Source: Alphaproteobacteria bacterium (GTDB lineage Bacteria; Bacteroidota; Bacteroidia; Bacteroidales; FEN-979). Taken from it: 35,817 nucleotides of DNA. The translations under genes and the position numbers were made by a program. Below the pieces are notes generated by a model. The model did no database searches, was not told the DNA's origin, and saw only the letters and a list, made by a program, of their open reading frames with translations. The stretch is from the NCBI GenBank assembly GCA_009928665.1, contig SACF01000044.1, forward strand, positions 1-35,817, read 5' to 3'. Every line of letters starts with the position of its first letter. The first letter of the stretch is position 1. Positions 1 to 7,868 of the stretch are shown piece after piece.

Positions 1-56
1 CAAAAAATTCGAGTTATGAGTCTCCCCCCGGACCCCCCTCGTTTAACAACAACACT

Positions 57-64
57 TATCTTTG
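57..64 (+). promoter_or_regulatory. Bacteroidota-type -7 promoter element
   Basis: The sequence TATCTTTG matches the Bacteroidota -7 consensus TAnnTTTG and lies 43 nt before the ATG at 108. No clean TTG -33 box was found about 20 bp upstream, so the call rests on the -7 box alone. Confidence 0.45.
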
Positions 65-107
65 TAATAAATACTGTCCAGCCGCACTAGACCATCTCAC
101 ATGCATT

Positions 108-2450
108 ATGAAAAAGTACTTACCCTTGTTATTACTGCTTTTTGCTACCTTAAATGTAACAAATGCTCAAACCAAACATGTAATAATTGAAGAGCTTACA
201 GGCACCTGGTGCCAGTGGTGTTCCGGCGGGACACATTATATGGATTCACTGGCATCTGTATATCCCAATGTGATTGGAATAGCTATTCACACCGGGGATG
301 TAATGGAAAACGAAGATTATGCTGCCGCCAGCGGACTTTTAAGTGCTCCGTCAGCAAATATCGACAGGGGCGGACAGGGAACCGGGATTAGCCAATGGTT
401 TTATTGGGTTTCATCCGCATTTGCAGAAACACCGAAAGCTGATATTGAAGTTTTCACAAATTTCGATCAGGTTACCCGTTTACTGACGGCAAGAGTAAAA
501 GCAACATTTTTCACCTCCGCAAGCGGGAACTACCGACTTTCTGCCATTGTTACCGAAGACGGGGTGACCGGACCGGCGCCGCAATATAACCAGACAAACA
601 TCTATAGTGGCGGGGGTCATGGATATATGGGAGGTTTTGAGCTTTTACCTTCAACTATACCTGCGAATATGATTGCTTACAACCACGTCGGAAGAGCACT
701 GCTGGGAGGATACAACGGACAGACAGGCAGTGTACCTTCCAGTGTTGCAGCCGGCGATACGGTCAGCTATACTTTTACCTGCACAATTCCGGCAAACTGG
801 GATGAAAACTATATTCGGGTTGCCGGCTTGCTCATAGCCCCAGATAACACCCTCGACAATGCCGGAAGAAGCACCTATCTGGATGGAAGCAATAATGCAA
901 CACCCTTATTTATGTCTTCTCCGGTTACTACCGGCTTTGAAGGAACGCTCTATTCATGCGACATTTATGCAAGTGATCCTGACGACCAAAACCTGACACT
1001 CACCGCCATCAACCTGCCTTCCTGGTTAACATTATCAGCTGCAACAACGGTGGGAATGATCCATACAAAAGCAACACTTACCGGTACCCCTGTGTTATCA
1101 GGAAACTATCCGGTAGAAATTGTGGTTAGTGACGGATTAAAATCAGACACTTTATCCTTTACCATTGTGGTTGAATCGGCGTTGCCTGGAACCTGGCAAC
1201 TGGTTGGCGATGCGGGATTTGCTGCTGCAGAATACAACCTGGGAATTGAAGCTGATATGAATGGCACCCTGTATACTTTAATTTCGAATAACTATGTCTG
1301 TAATGTTTATCAAAAGACCCCTTTCGGAAACTGGACAAACTATGGTAATCTGAATGAACAGGGATCCATGGGACGCATACGGATCGGCTCTGACGGGCTT
1401 ACCCCTTATGTGGCTTTTTCGAAGGAGGGTCCCGTTAAGGTGAAAAAATACGTATCGGGTGCATGGGTGCAAATCGGCACGTCACCCGCAAGCGGTGTTC
1501 AGATTGGCTTTGATCTGGATAGCGCTGACGTCCCTTACGTCGCATTGGAGGATTTCGGATCCAATTATAAAGGGGTTTGTTATAAATATAATGGAAGCAC
1601 ATGGGAAAAGTTAGGGGGAACTGCATATTCAGGAAGCAACTACGGCGTGTGGAATGATTTGCGAGTAAACAAATCGACCGGCGATGTGTATGTGCTTTGG
1701 AACAATTTCAACGGGAATTTAGCTCACGTAAGTAAATGGAATGGGAATTCATGGACGCTGCTTGGGGGCTCCGCAGTTTCAAATGATCCGGTTAGTTACA
1801 GCCAGAATCTTATCGTCGACGAGTACACAGACGATGTGTATGTTGTTATTGCCAGTGGAACAGGTAGCAGCAACGGCGTTCTGAATGCCTATAAGTACGA
1901 AGGAACAGCCTGGTCACAAATCGGATCGGATGAAGCTGACGGCCCGGTAATTGATGTGGCTACGACCATGAATGATCAAAGGATTTTATTGATAGCATAT
2001 GTGGATCTCAATAGCGGGAATTCCGTCTCGGCGATGAGCTACTTTGACGGGACATGGGACTATGTTGGCCCCCGTGGTTTCTCGAATGCCGTCAGCTCTT
2101 CCTGCGGAATAACCTCGTATCAGAATATGCCTTATGTAATATACATTGATGGTTCGGCTTCAGACAAGGCTACCATCAGGTATTATGATAATCCGGTTGT
2201 TACTGGCACACCTGAATATCCCGTCGTAAAAGATGCCATCACAATTTACCCGAATCCGGCAAACCCTGAAATTAACATTTCAGGATTATCGGGTCCTGTC
2301 GAAGCCCGTATTTATAATATACAGGGTGTCATAATATGGAAAGGAATCGTTCAGAAAAATGATAAGATCAGCACGGCATCCTATAGCAACGGGGTTTATT
2401 TACTCAGAACTGATACAAAGTCGTCCGTTTTTATTGTAAAGCATAATTAA
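108..2450 (+). CDS. Secreted T9SS protein: Omp28-like thioredoxin-fold head, Ig-like domain, propeller
   Basis: This encodes a 780-residue exported protein. A signal peptide (about residues 1-20, ending VTNA before Q21) is followed by a thioredoxin-like region with a CxxC motif (C35-Q-W-C38 in TGTWCQWC), the arrangement of the Omp28-related outer membrane family. Residues about 266-356 form a putative Ig/cadherin-like domain (SDPDDQNLTLTAINLPSW, VVSDGLKSDTLSF). Residues about 360-700 contain repeated blades with W-based motifs such as KYVSGAWVQIG and KWNGNSWTLLGG, resembling a beta-propeller. The last about 70 residues, from ITIYPNPANPEINIS, are a T9SS type A sorting domain, so the protein is probably released at or anchored to the cell surface. 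The CxxC suggests a redox or disulfide role, but the substrate is unknown. It appears monocistronic, with a TAnnTTTG box upstream. Confidence 0.88.
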   Translation: MKKYLPLLLLLFATLNVTNAQTKHVIIEELTGTWCQWCSGGTHYMDSLASVYPNVIGIAIHTGDVMENEDYAAASGLLSAPSANIDRGGQGTGISQWFYWVSSAFAETPKADIEVFTNFDQVTRLLTARVKATFFTSASGNYRLSAIVTEDGVTGPAPQYNQTNIYSGGGHGYMGGFELLPSTIPANMIAYNHVGRALLGGYNGQTGSVPSSVAAGDTVSYTFTCTIPANWDENYIRVAGLLIAPDNTLDNAGRSTYLDGSNNATPLFMSSPVTTGFEGTLYSCDIYASDPDDQNLTLTAINLPSWLTLSAATTVGMIHTKATLTGTPVLSGNYPVEIVVSDGLKSDTLSFTIVVESALPGTWQLVGDAGFAAAEYNLGIEADMNGTLYTLISNNYVCNVYQKTPFGNWTNYGNLNEQGSMGRIRIGSDGLTPYVAFSKEGPVKVKKYVSGAWVQIGTSPASGVQIGFDLDSADVPYVALEDFGSNYKGVCYKYNGSTWEKLGGTAYSGSNYGVWNDLRVNKSTGDVYVLWNNFNGNLAHVSKWNGNSWTLLGGSAVSNDPVSYSQNLIVDEYTDDVYVVIASGTGSSNGVLNAYKYEGTAWSQIGSDEADGPVIDVATTMNDQRILLIAYVDLNSGNSVSAMSYFDGTWDYVGPRGFSNAVSSSCGITSYQNMPYVIYIDGSASDKATIRYYDNPVVTGTPEYPVVKDAITIYPNPANPEINISGLSGPVEARIYNIQGVIIWKGIVQKNDKISTASYSNGVYLLRTDTKSSVFIVKHN

Positions 2451-2474
2451 CAGGCATATCGGACAACCTGGCAC

Positions 2475-2554
2475 CCTGAGTGTTCTTAGCGTATGACAAC
2501 CTGCCTTGTGACAAAGAAAGTAATGCAACTGTCCAGACGCCAGGAACACTCAGG
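2475..2554. repeat. 11-bp inverted repeat with 58-nt loop
   Basis: CCTGAGTGTTC at 2475-2485 is perfectly inverted at 2544-2554 (GAACACTCAGG). The spacing is long and no U-tract follows, so it is a poor terminator. It sits directly before the hAT-like fragment and could be a decayed element end. No duplicated target site was identified. Confidence 0.4.
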
Positions 2555-2559
2555 CTCTC

Positions 2560-2814
2560 GTGGAACTGCTTGTTCCTGATTGTCTTCGTGTACTATCGTC
2601 CGTTACAAACCACAATAGTGAAAGGTCATTTTCTATAATGAAATCAACTACTTTCGCAAAATCCTGTATCAGTGAAAAGTTAGATAATTGGGTACTCCAG
2701 TGTGCAGCGACGCCAAATTTGATAGCTCTTTTACTGCATGTTACAGAAAATCAGAGTGCTGATGTAACCCCCTTGGATAAGGTGCTATCATTGTCAGAAG
2801 TTCTGACAAACTGA
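2560..2814 (+). pseudogene. Possible hAT-family transposase C-terminal (dimerisation) fragment
   Basis: An 84-codon open frame starts at GTG 2560, with the preceding in-frame stop at 2521. Residues about 15-30 read SVTNHNSERSFSIMKS, which strongly recalls the hAT C-terminal dimerisation motif (SERSFS followed by a basic segment and a leucine-rich helix). hAT transposases are several hundred residues long and mainly eukaryotic. Here only the tail is present, with no DDE-type catalytic region upstream, so this would be a remnant. A chance open frame is the main alternative. The surrounding DNA (2451-2967) holds nothing else that looks coding. Confidence 0.3.
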
Positions 2815-2844
2815 TTCATGTCTTTGAAATGATGAATTTTTTTT

Positions 2845-2991
2845 ATTAAGGGTACTTCTAAAAACTAAATGTTAATAAATGCTTAGATATCAACAACATA
2901 AATAGAAAATAAATGCGTATATTTGAAATAAAAACAACAAAATGCGCAACAAAAAATCTCGTGGAAATTAGTTTTTAGAGGTACCCTTAAT
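2845..2991. mobile_element. MITE-like element with 24-bp terminal inverted repeats
   Basis: The 24-bp sequence beginning ATTAAGGGTAC at 2845-2868 is inverted at 2968-2991 with a single mismatch (T/C at the twelfth base). The 99-bp interior is AT-rich and has no open frame of note. Size, terminal repeats and lack of coding capacity fit a miniature inverted-repeat transposable element mobilised in trans by an unknown transposase. The right repeat overlaps the end of the membrane protein gene on the minus strand and supplies its last codons and stop. No transposase with matching ends is present in the window. Confidence 0.6.
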
Positions 2992-3486
2992 TTTAAGGCT
3001 CTCAGCCCGCTTCTTTCTGATGGTCATGATAAAAATGATAATCCCTGCCACAAGAATTCCGATCTCACCGATTCCTGCAACAATTTTATTCTTCCAGAGT
3101 CCGAGTCCATAAGTGTATGTATAATCAAATAGCAAGGGCAAACCTGTATCGTTTGGATAGAATGCTAATTTGGGAGAGGCTATAAGATCAAGAATGGTAT
3201 GGCTAAAAACCAGAAGACCAATGATCCAACTTATTCTGGTTTTTTTGCTTATCACGTGTGTCAGCAGACCTGCCAGCACCGACCACAGAACGCCAAATAA
3301 GATACTGTGTGAGTATGGAGAAAATGGTGCACCTGGCTCACTCAATGGGTGCTCAATGCCAAACCCCCATAAGATCATAAAAATAATCTCGATCAGTTCG
3401 GCTGCAACAATCAGAATGATTACAGATACTGAGGGTACAACCTTTTTGGCTGCAAACCCGATCCCAATATGTGCGATTGCGGGCAT
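2968..3486 (-). CDS. Small integral membrane protein, YdjM-like (putative membrane metal-dependent hydrolase)
   Basis: The start is taken at ATG 3486 (MPAIAHIGIG), 172 residues; a TTG three codons upstream is also possible. About five hydrophobic segments are visible. Conserved-looking polar residues sit at or near their ends: H6, H60 (SPYSHS), H77, and H96 with D100 (VFSHTILDL). This recalls the YdjM/LexA-regulated membrane family often annotated as metal-dependent hydrolase, but the usual PDxD motif is not evident, because the second helix has AAELIEI instead. The extreme C-terminus (KIKGTSKN-stop) is encoded inside the right inverted repeat of the MITE-like element at 2845-2991, so the native C-terminus may have been replaced. 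A TATGTTTG -7 box lies upstream at 3519-3526. The function is uncertain. Confidence 0.7.
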   Translation of the reverse strand: MPAIAHIGIGFAAKKVVPSVSVIILIVAAELIEIIFMILWGFGIEHPLSEPGAPFSPYSHSILFGVLWSVLAGLLTHVISKKTRISWIIGLLVFSHTILDLIASPKLAFYPNDTGLPLLFDYTYTYGLGLWKNKIVAGIGEIGILVAGIIIFIMTIRKKRAESLKIKGTSKN

Positions 3487-3518
3487 ATTTTTCAATTTTT
3501 ATATGCGACTATAGGATG

Positions 3519-3526
3519 CAAACATA
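3519..3526 (-). promoter_or_regulatory. -7 promoter element for the small membrane protein
   Basis: On the minus strand this reads TATGTTTG, matching TAnnTTTG, with 32 nt between it and the ATG at 3486. A TTG lies only about 13 bp further upstream, closer than the usual -33 spacing. Confidence 0.4.
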
Positions 3527-3565
3527 GTTATGTTTTCCTCAAGGATAGGTGATTATTAATAAAAA

Positions 3566-3790
3566 ATGCCCACCTGAAGAACAAGTTAATAGTTGGTTTC
3601 GTAAAGCGGAGGATTATGAAATCTCTGCCTCGTTATACAATGTTTAATCAAATAAAAGTTGAAAAAAACATATCAACCCGAAAGTAAAAGAAATTATCTA
3701 CATCCTTGAACATTATGAGGCATTAACTAAACTCTGGGATGAAATTGAAAGGGAAATAAAACAAAAAATCTCTAATACTGAACCAATTAT
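3566..3790 (+). pseudogene. Decayed small gene (HEPN-like N-terminus?)
   Basis: This short stretch between two genes looks formerly coding. After ATG 3566 a one-base shift is needed to enter the frame PEEQVNSWFRKAEDYEISAS (from 3573). The same frame is interrupted by TAA at 3645 and TGA at 3660. It then continues as INPKVKEIIYILEHYEAL and LWDEIEREIKQKI up to about 3780. The first block resembles the W-x2-A-x2-D pattern at the start of HEPN-domain proteins, and the second is an amphipathic helix. The stops and the frameshift indicate a dead gene. The HEPN assignment is tentative. Confidence 0.35.
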
Positions 3791-3843
3791 GGTTTTATTT
3801 TGTATATTTTTTTATTGCAATCCCTTTTCAAAAAGCCCACCTT

Positions 3844-5325
3844 ATGAAGACACACATCCTGCTTTTCAGTTTTCTCTGCATTTTCACATTTTGCGCACAT
3901 GCGCAGGCGCCTCAACGCCATGCTTTCCTTCCTGCCGGTTTCGAACGGATCGACAGCTATTTCAACCCAACACAACCTGGATTCAAACCTGACAAAATGG
4001 TGATACCTGCGAAACGGAATATGTTTAATCCATCCTCGTCTGTGTGGAAGTGGGACACCATTTTATGTTACAAAACCACGGGATCAGAGCCATTTTATAG
4101 GATTACCCGAAAGTATAACTCGTCGGGTGATTCACTGGTTCAATTGATGGAGCTGATTCAAAGCAATTTAATATATGTAAATTCCGCTCGGGAATCCTTC
4201 ACATTTGATTCAGCAGGAAATTGGCTCTCCTATTTAAGTGAAAAATGGGAGAACAATGCATGGGTAAATCAATTAACAAAGAAATTTGTCTATAATTCGA
4301 ATGGAGATATGGTTGATTGGAAAACAACCTATTGGGAAAACAATCGGTGGATGAACGGCTGGCATTATTACTGGCACTTTGATGCAAATGGACTGAATGA
4401 TACCTCACTTTACCAAGATGGACTGGACAGCCTATGGGTTAATAACGAACTCTGCATCCAATCCTATGATACCAACGGTTATGCGACCAGTGCCGTAGTC
4501 TCCTCATGGATAAATAATGGTTGGGCGTTATTCAAACTGGTTTCATATACCAATAATTCAAATGGTGATCTGCTTACATGTCTCAGGCAGGTTTGGGAAA
4601 ATTCCTCATGGGTAAACAGTTCTTTATCGACCATGACTTATGACACTGCCGGTAACCGGTTATCTGGTTTGTATCAACTGTGGCTAAACAATGCCTGGGA
4701 GAATAATAGTTTGTCGTCTTATTTGTATGATGGGAACGGAAACAAAATCCTGGATCAAAACTGGGACTGGTCGGGTGGTTCATGGTCCATCGGTTTTCGT
4801 TATGTTTATTTGTATGATACCCGCAATAACATGCTGTCACAGACTTCCCAAAATTGGATCAATTCATCGTGGCAGAATGGAGACATGCAACATTATACCT
4901 ATGATACATTGGGAAACTCGCTGACGGGGAAGTACTTACACTGGTATGGAGGGTGGCAGCCTTATGACGGTGGTCTGTCAGTTTTTTCTAATTACCAGTG
5001 GGATGTTTATGCCCACGCTCCAGGGCATCGATATAAAACAGTATTGGATTCGATCCTGGTATTCACGGAACCAGGTCTAAAGCAAGAACAGGTCACATTG
5101 TATCCGAATCCTTCCCATTCAATGATATATATTTCTTCGCCTGCTGCATCAGCCGGTTCGCAAGGATCACTTACCCTGTATGATCTTCGCGGCCAGCTCG
5201 TTTTAACGAAACCGTTGGTAAATGAAACTACAGGAATCGATATCAGTGGCTTGAACCCGGGTGTTTATTTTGTGAGATTCAGCGGCAACCGGATGACCAG
5301 GATTATGAAATTGGTCAAGGATTAA
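3844..5325 (+). CDS. Secreted T9SS protein with tandem YD-like W-N repeats
   Basis: This is a 493-residue protein with a signal peptide (residues 1-20, ending CAHA before Q21). Residues about 60-390 are built of degenerate repeats of roughly 32-37 residues with the pattern YDxxGNxL...WxNxxWxN, for example YDTAGNRLSGLYQLWLNNAW and YDTLGNSLTGKY. They recall the YD repeats of Rhs-type shells, although the length and the W-N half are different. The C-terminus from about residue 418 (TLYPNPSHSMIYIS) is a T9SS type A sorting domain. It is likely a surface protein of unknown ligand. It stands alone on the plus strand, and its upstream neighbour is the decayed gene at 3566-3790. Confidence 0.88.
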   Translation: MKTHILLFSFLCIFTFCAHAQAPQRHAFLPAGFERIDSYFNPTQPGFKPDKMVIPAKRNMFNPSSSVWKWDTILCYKTTGSEPFYRITRKYNSSGDSLVQLMELIQSNLIYVNSARESFTFDSAGNWLSYLSEKWENNAWVNQLTKKFVYNSNGDMVDWKTTYWENNRWMNGWHYYWHFDANGLNDTSLYQDGLDSLWVNNELCIQSYDTNGYATSAVVSSWINNGWALFKLVSYTNNSNGDLLTCLRQVWENSSWVNSSLSTMTYDTAGNRLSGLYQLWLNNAWENNSLSSYLYDGNGNKILDQNWDWSGGSWSIGFRYVYLYDTRNNMLSQTSQNWINSSWQNGDMQHYTYDTLGNSLTGKYLHWYGGWQPYDGGLSVFSNYQWDVYAHAPGHRYKTVLDSILVFTEPGLKQEQVTLYPNPSHSMIYISSPAASAGSQGSLTLYDLRGQLVLTKPLVNETTGIDISGLNPGVYFVRFSGNRMTRIMKLVKD

Positions 5326-5472
5326 GCAGAATAACGCCGAATCAGGTAGAATCCGGATAAGCTCAAGACCCGGAAATCTCTACTTTAGGATGGTCCGAAA
5401 AATGGGAGGACCTCATTATACGTTTCATACTGGATGGGTATGAGCATGGTCCTTATGATAGTTCATTTTACA

Positions 5473-5910
5473 TCAATTAAGGGGTTTCAGTGCTTCAACA
5501 GACCCTGTGCGGTACTCCATACCCGGACCGTCGTCGGGGCGGGTGATGAAACCCATTTTTTCATAGAACTCCCTTTTTCCTTTGGCACAGAACAGCTGGA
5601 TATCCCTGATGTTGTTATCGAGGCATTTTTGGAGCAACCGGTGCATGATCTCCCGTCCGATCCCTTTCCCCTGGTAGTCGGGATGCACGATCATTTCGTA
5701 GATCATCGCATGAAGGACTCCGTCGGACATGATCCTTCCGGTTCCGACAAGTGCATTTCCATCATAAGCGGATATACAATAAAAACTGCTCCTGAGTGTA
5801 TCGGATAGCTCCTCCTTTGTCAGGCCATACTTCTCATTCCAGCCGGTGGTCTCAAAAAGCCGGAAGTACTGAGCTGCATCCGGCAAAGCATCTGTATACT
5901 GAAGGGGCAT
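5473..5910 (-). CDS. GNAT family N-acetyltransferase
   Basis: This 145-residue cytoplasmic protein has the GNAT fold in single-domain form. The acetyl-CoA binding motif A is clear (IVHPDYQGKGIGREIM, with Q-G-K-G-I-G contacting the pyrophosphate), and motif B follows (AKGKREFYEKMGF, a common GNAT C-terminal signature). The acceptor substrate cannot be inferred. It begins 17 nt after the stop of the M1 aminopeptidase gene and in the same direction, so the two are probably co-transcribed. It is the last gene of the long minus-strand run and is convergent with the T9SS gene ending at 5325. Confidence 0.88.
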   Translation of the reverse strand: MPLQYTDALPDAAQYFRLFETTGWNEKYGLTKEELSDTLRSSFYCISAYDGNALVGTGRIMSDGVLHAMIYEMIVHPDYQGKGIGREIMHRLLQKCLDNNIRDIQLFCAKGKREFYEKMGFITRPDDGPGMEYRTGSVEALKPLN

Positions 5911-5927
5911 GATGTATTGATATCCTC

Positions 5928-7868
5928 TTACTCTTTGATAATTTTCATTACTTGCTGATCCAAACGGTTTACCAGTCTCAGATAGTATATCCCCGGTGAT
6001 AATCCGGTTACATCGAGTGTGGCGACTGCACCCATCACCTGCTGATCCAGCACTACTCTCCCTGTCAGGTCAATCATTTGAACCTGAATGGTTTCTCCGG
6101 TATAAACAGGATCAATGATCAGCGTAACCTTCCCTGTCGTAGGATTCGGGAATATCTGTACCTGAACCGGTTGCTGGTTTTCCCCGAGCGATGTGTGTAC
6201 CGTATGTTGCTGGATCAGCCAGTGATCGGGATCAAAGGCAATGGAATCAACCGTTCCGGTAATGGGAAGATTCCAGGTGAAGTTGCTTCCTGATTGGAAT
6301 AACCGGATCGTGGTGTCGCCTTGCGGTGTATATACCCGGATGTCGAACGTGGTGCGGAAAAGGGGAGTGATGCTGGTCGAAGTGGTTTGTTCCGAGCGAA
6401 TCTCCAAAGTATCCCCGGTGTGGTTCCAGTGGAGGTTGAAAACGGGATATCCGCTTCCATAATACCATTGTTCAAAAAAATCCGTCAGATCTATCCCGGT
6501 AACCGATTCGGCAATCGTCAGGAAATTGGCGGCAGAAGCTGAACCATAGCGATAGGTGGAGATATATTGCTTCAGAATGGAGAAGAACAGGGAGTCATTG
6601 TTGATCTCATACCTTAGGATGTGCAGGATCGCCGCCCCTTTTTTATATACCAGCCTGTAATCGAAAAGATTTCTTACATCGGAAACCAGTGAATCAGGTA
6701 TCCACACACTGCCACCCGGTTCCGATAATACCGAAGTATGGGCTTCCTCCATCCAGGCTTCCGCAGAGGCGGTGCCATACAGATGCTGAAGCGCCACATA
6801 TTCCATATAGGAGGCGAACCCGTCGACGAGCCAGGCATCATTCCAGGTGGAGCAAATCACGGCATCACCGAACCACTGGTGAGCCAGTTCATGAGCCGTA
6901 AGAAACCAGTTACCACCATATGGATAGAGAGTGGTTATCGTATCAAGCGAGGCATAACCCATCATGCACATGGTCTGATGTTCCATGCCGATGGTTGGCA
7001 TTCCGATAAGGCAGTATCCGTATTTTTCATCCCGGAAAGGGTACTCTCCTAAAAGAGAATCGTTCAGCATCAGAAGGGTTTTGGTTTTATCAATAGCTGT
7101 CAGATACATCTGATAATAAGGGGATTCGGAAAAGAGAAGGTTATACAGCAGCAAGGAATCTGAACCGGAAACCATGGGAGCGTAATCGATGAGCTGTGAA
7201 AGCGGACCAACCAGAAAGGATACCAGGTACGGACTGATGGGATAATGGGTTTTCCAGTGGTACCTGGCTTTCCCGTTTCCGGGGTATTCAACCTTTTCGA
7301 GCAACCCGTTCGATGCAGTCAGGTTGGTGGAATCGGTCGTAATGATAAAGGTGACCGAATCAGCTTTATCCGTCATCAACTCCTTGCAGGGCCACCAAAC
7401 CTTTGAATAGAATGGCTGGGAGGTGTTAAATGTATGTGAAATGTTTTTATATGAAAATTTCCATAGACCATTCGTGTTCGACTGGGTGGATCCTGAACCA
7501 TTGCCATGGTAGAAGATCTGCAGGGAAAAAAGGTCACCCAGGGGAACAGGTGTTGTTAAGGGGACCTGCACAAGCCAGCCTGAATGGACGAAAGCCGCAG
7601 GATTTCCGTTGAACCACACTGAATCAACGGTCATGTAGGATACGGCCGAAATTGAATCGATTAGCTCAACGGTGACGGTATTCAATGATGCTGCTGTTAC
7701 CTCGGCGTTCATGGTCACATTTCCGGAAATGATCGTACTGGTGTTGCTGATGTTCAGATCCAGGATGTATTGCCTGACATCATACTGATCCAGCAGATGG
7801 TGTTGGGTAAAACCTGGCTGCCAGGATAAAAAAAACGCAATCAGAAAAAGGAAACGGTTGTTTTTCAT
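5928..7868 (-). CDS. Secreted M1-family aminopeptidase with T9SS sorting domain; unusual third zinc ligand
   Basis: This 646-residue protein has a signal peptide (about 1-21). It contains the M1 N-terminal saddle domain, the substrate-anchoring motif G294-M-E-H-Q, the zinc motif H326-E-L-A-H330 with the general base E327, and Y408-K-K-G-A where M1 enzymes have the transition-state-stabilising tyrosine. The third zinc ligand, normally Glu in NEGFA exactly 19 residues after the second His, is Asp349 here (WLVDGFAS). M1 enzymes cleave N-terminal residues from peptides; weak or altered metal binding is possible with Asp. The C-terminus from about residue 570 (VQIFPNPTTGKVTL) is a T9SS sorting domain, so it acts outside the cell. 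Its ATG overlaps the stop of the esterase gene (ATGA, 7865-7868), implying translational coupling. Confidence 0.93.
   Translation of the reverse strand: MKNNRFLFLIAFFLSWQPGFTQHHLLDQYDVRQYILDLNISNTSTIISGNVTMNAEVTAASLNTVTVELIDSISAVSYMTVDSVWFNGNPAAFVHSGWLVQVPLTTPVPLGDLFSLQIFYHGNGSGSTQSNTNGLWKFSYKNISHTFNTSQPFYSKVWWPCKELMTDKADSVTFIITTDSTNLTASNGLLEKVEYPGNGKARYHWKTHYPISPYLVSFLVGPLSQLIDYAPMVSGSDSLLLYNLLFSESPYYQMYLTAIDKTKTLLMLNDSLLGEYPFRDEKYGYCLIGMPTIGMEHQTMCMMGYASLDTITTLYPYGGNWFLTAHELAHQWFGDAVICSTWNDAWLVDGFASYMEYVALQHLYGTASAEAWMEEAHTSVLSEPGGSVWIPDSLVSDVRNLFDYRLVYKKGAAILHILRYEINNDSLFFSILKQYISTYRYGSASAANFLTIAESVTGIDLTDFFEQWYYGSGYPVFNLHWNHTGDTLEIRSEQTTSTSITPLFRTTFDIRVYTPQGDTTIRLFQSGSNFTWNLPITGTVDSIAFDPDHWLIQQHTVHTSLGENQQPVQVQIFPNPTTGKVTLIIDPVYTGETIQVQMIDLTGRVVLDQQVMGAVATLDVTGLSPGIYYLRLVNRLDQQVMKIIKE

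Noticed and set aside
2475..2554. Inverted repeat after the first gene considered as a terminator
   Set aside because: The loop is 58 nt and there is no T-tract, so it was listed only as a repeat.
5346..5383. Weak hairpin between the convergent T9SS and GNAT genes
   Set aside because: Two 5-bp stems separated by unequal bulges (1 and 4 nt) with only a TTT after them; too weak to call a terminator.
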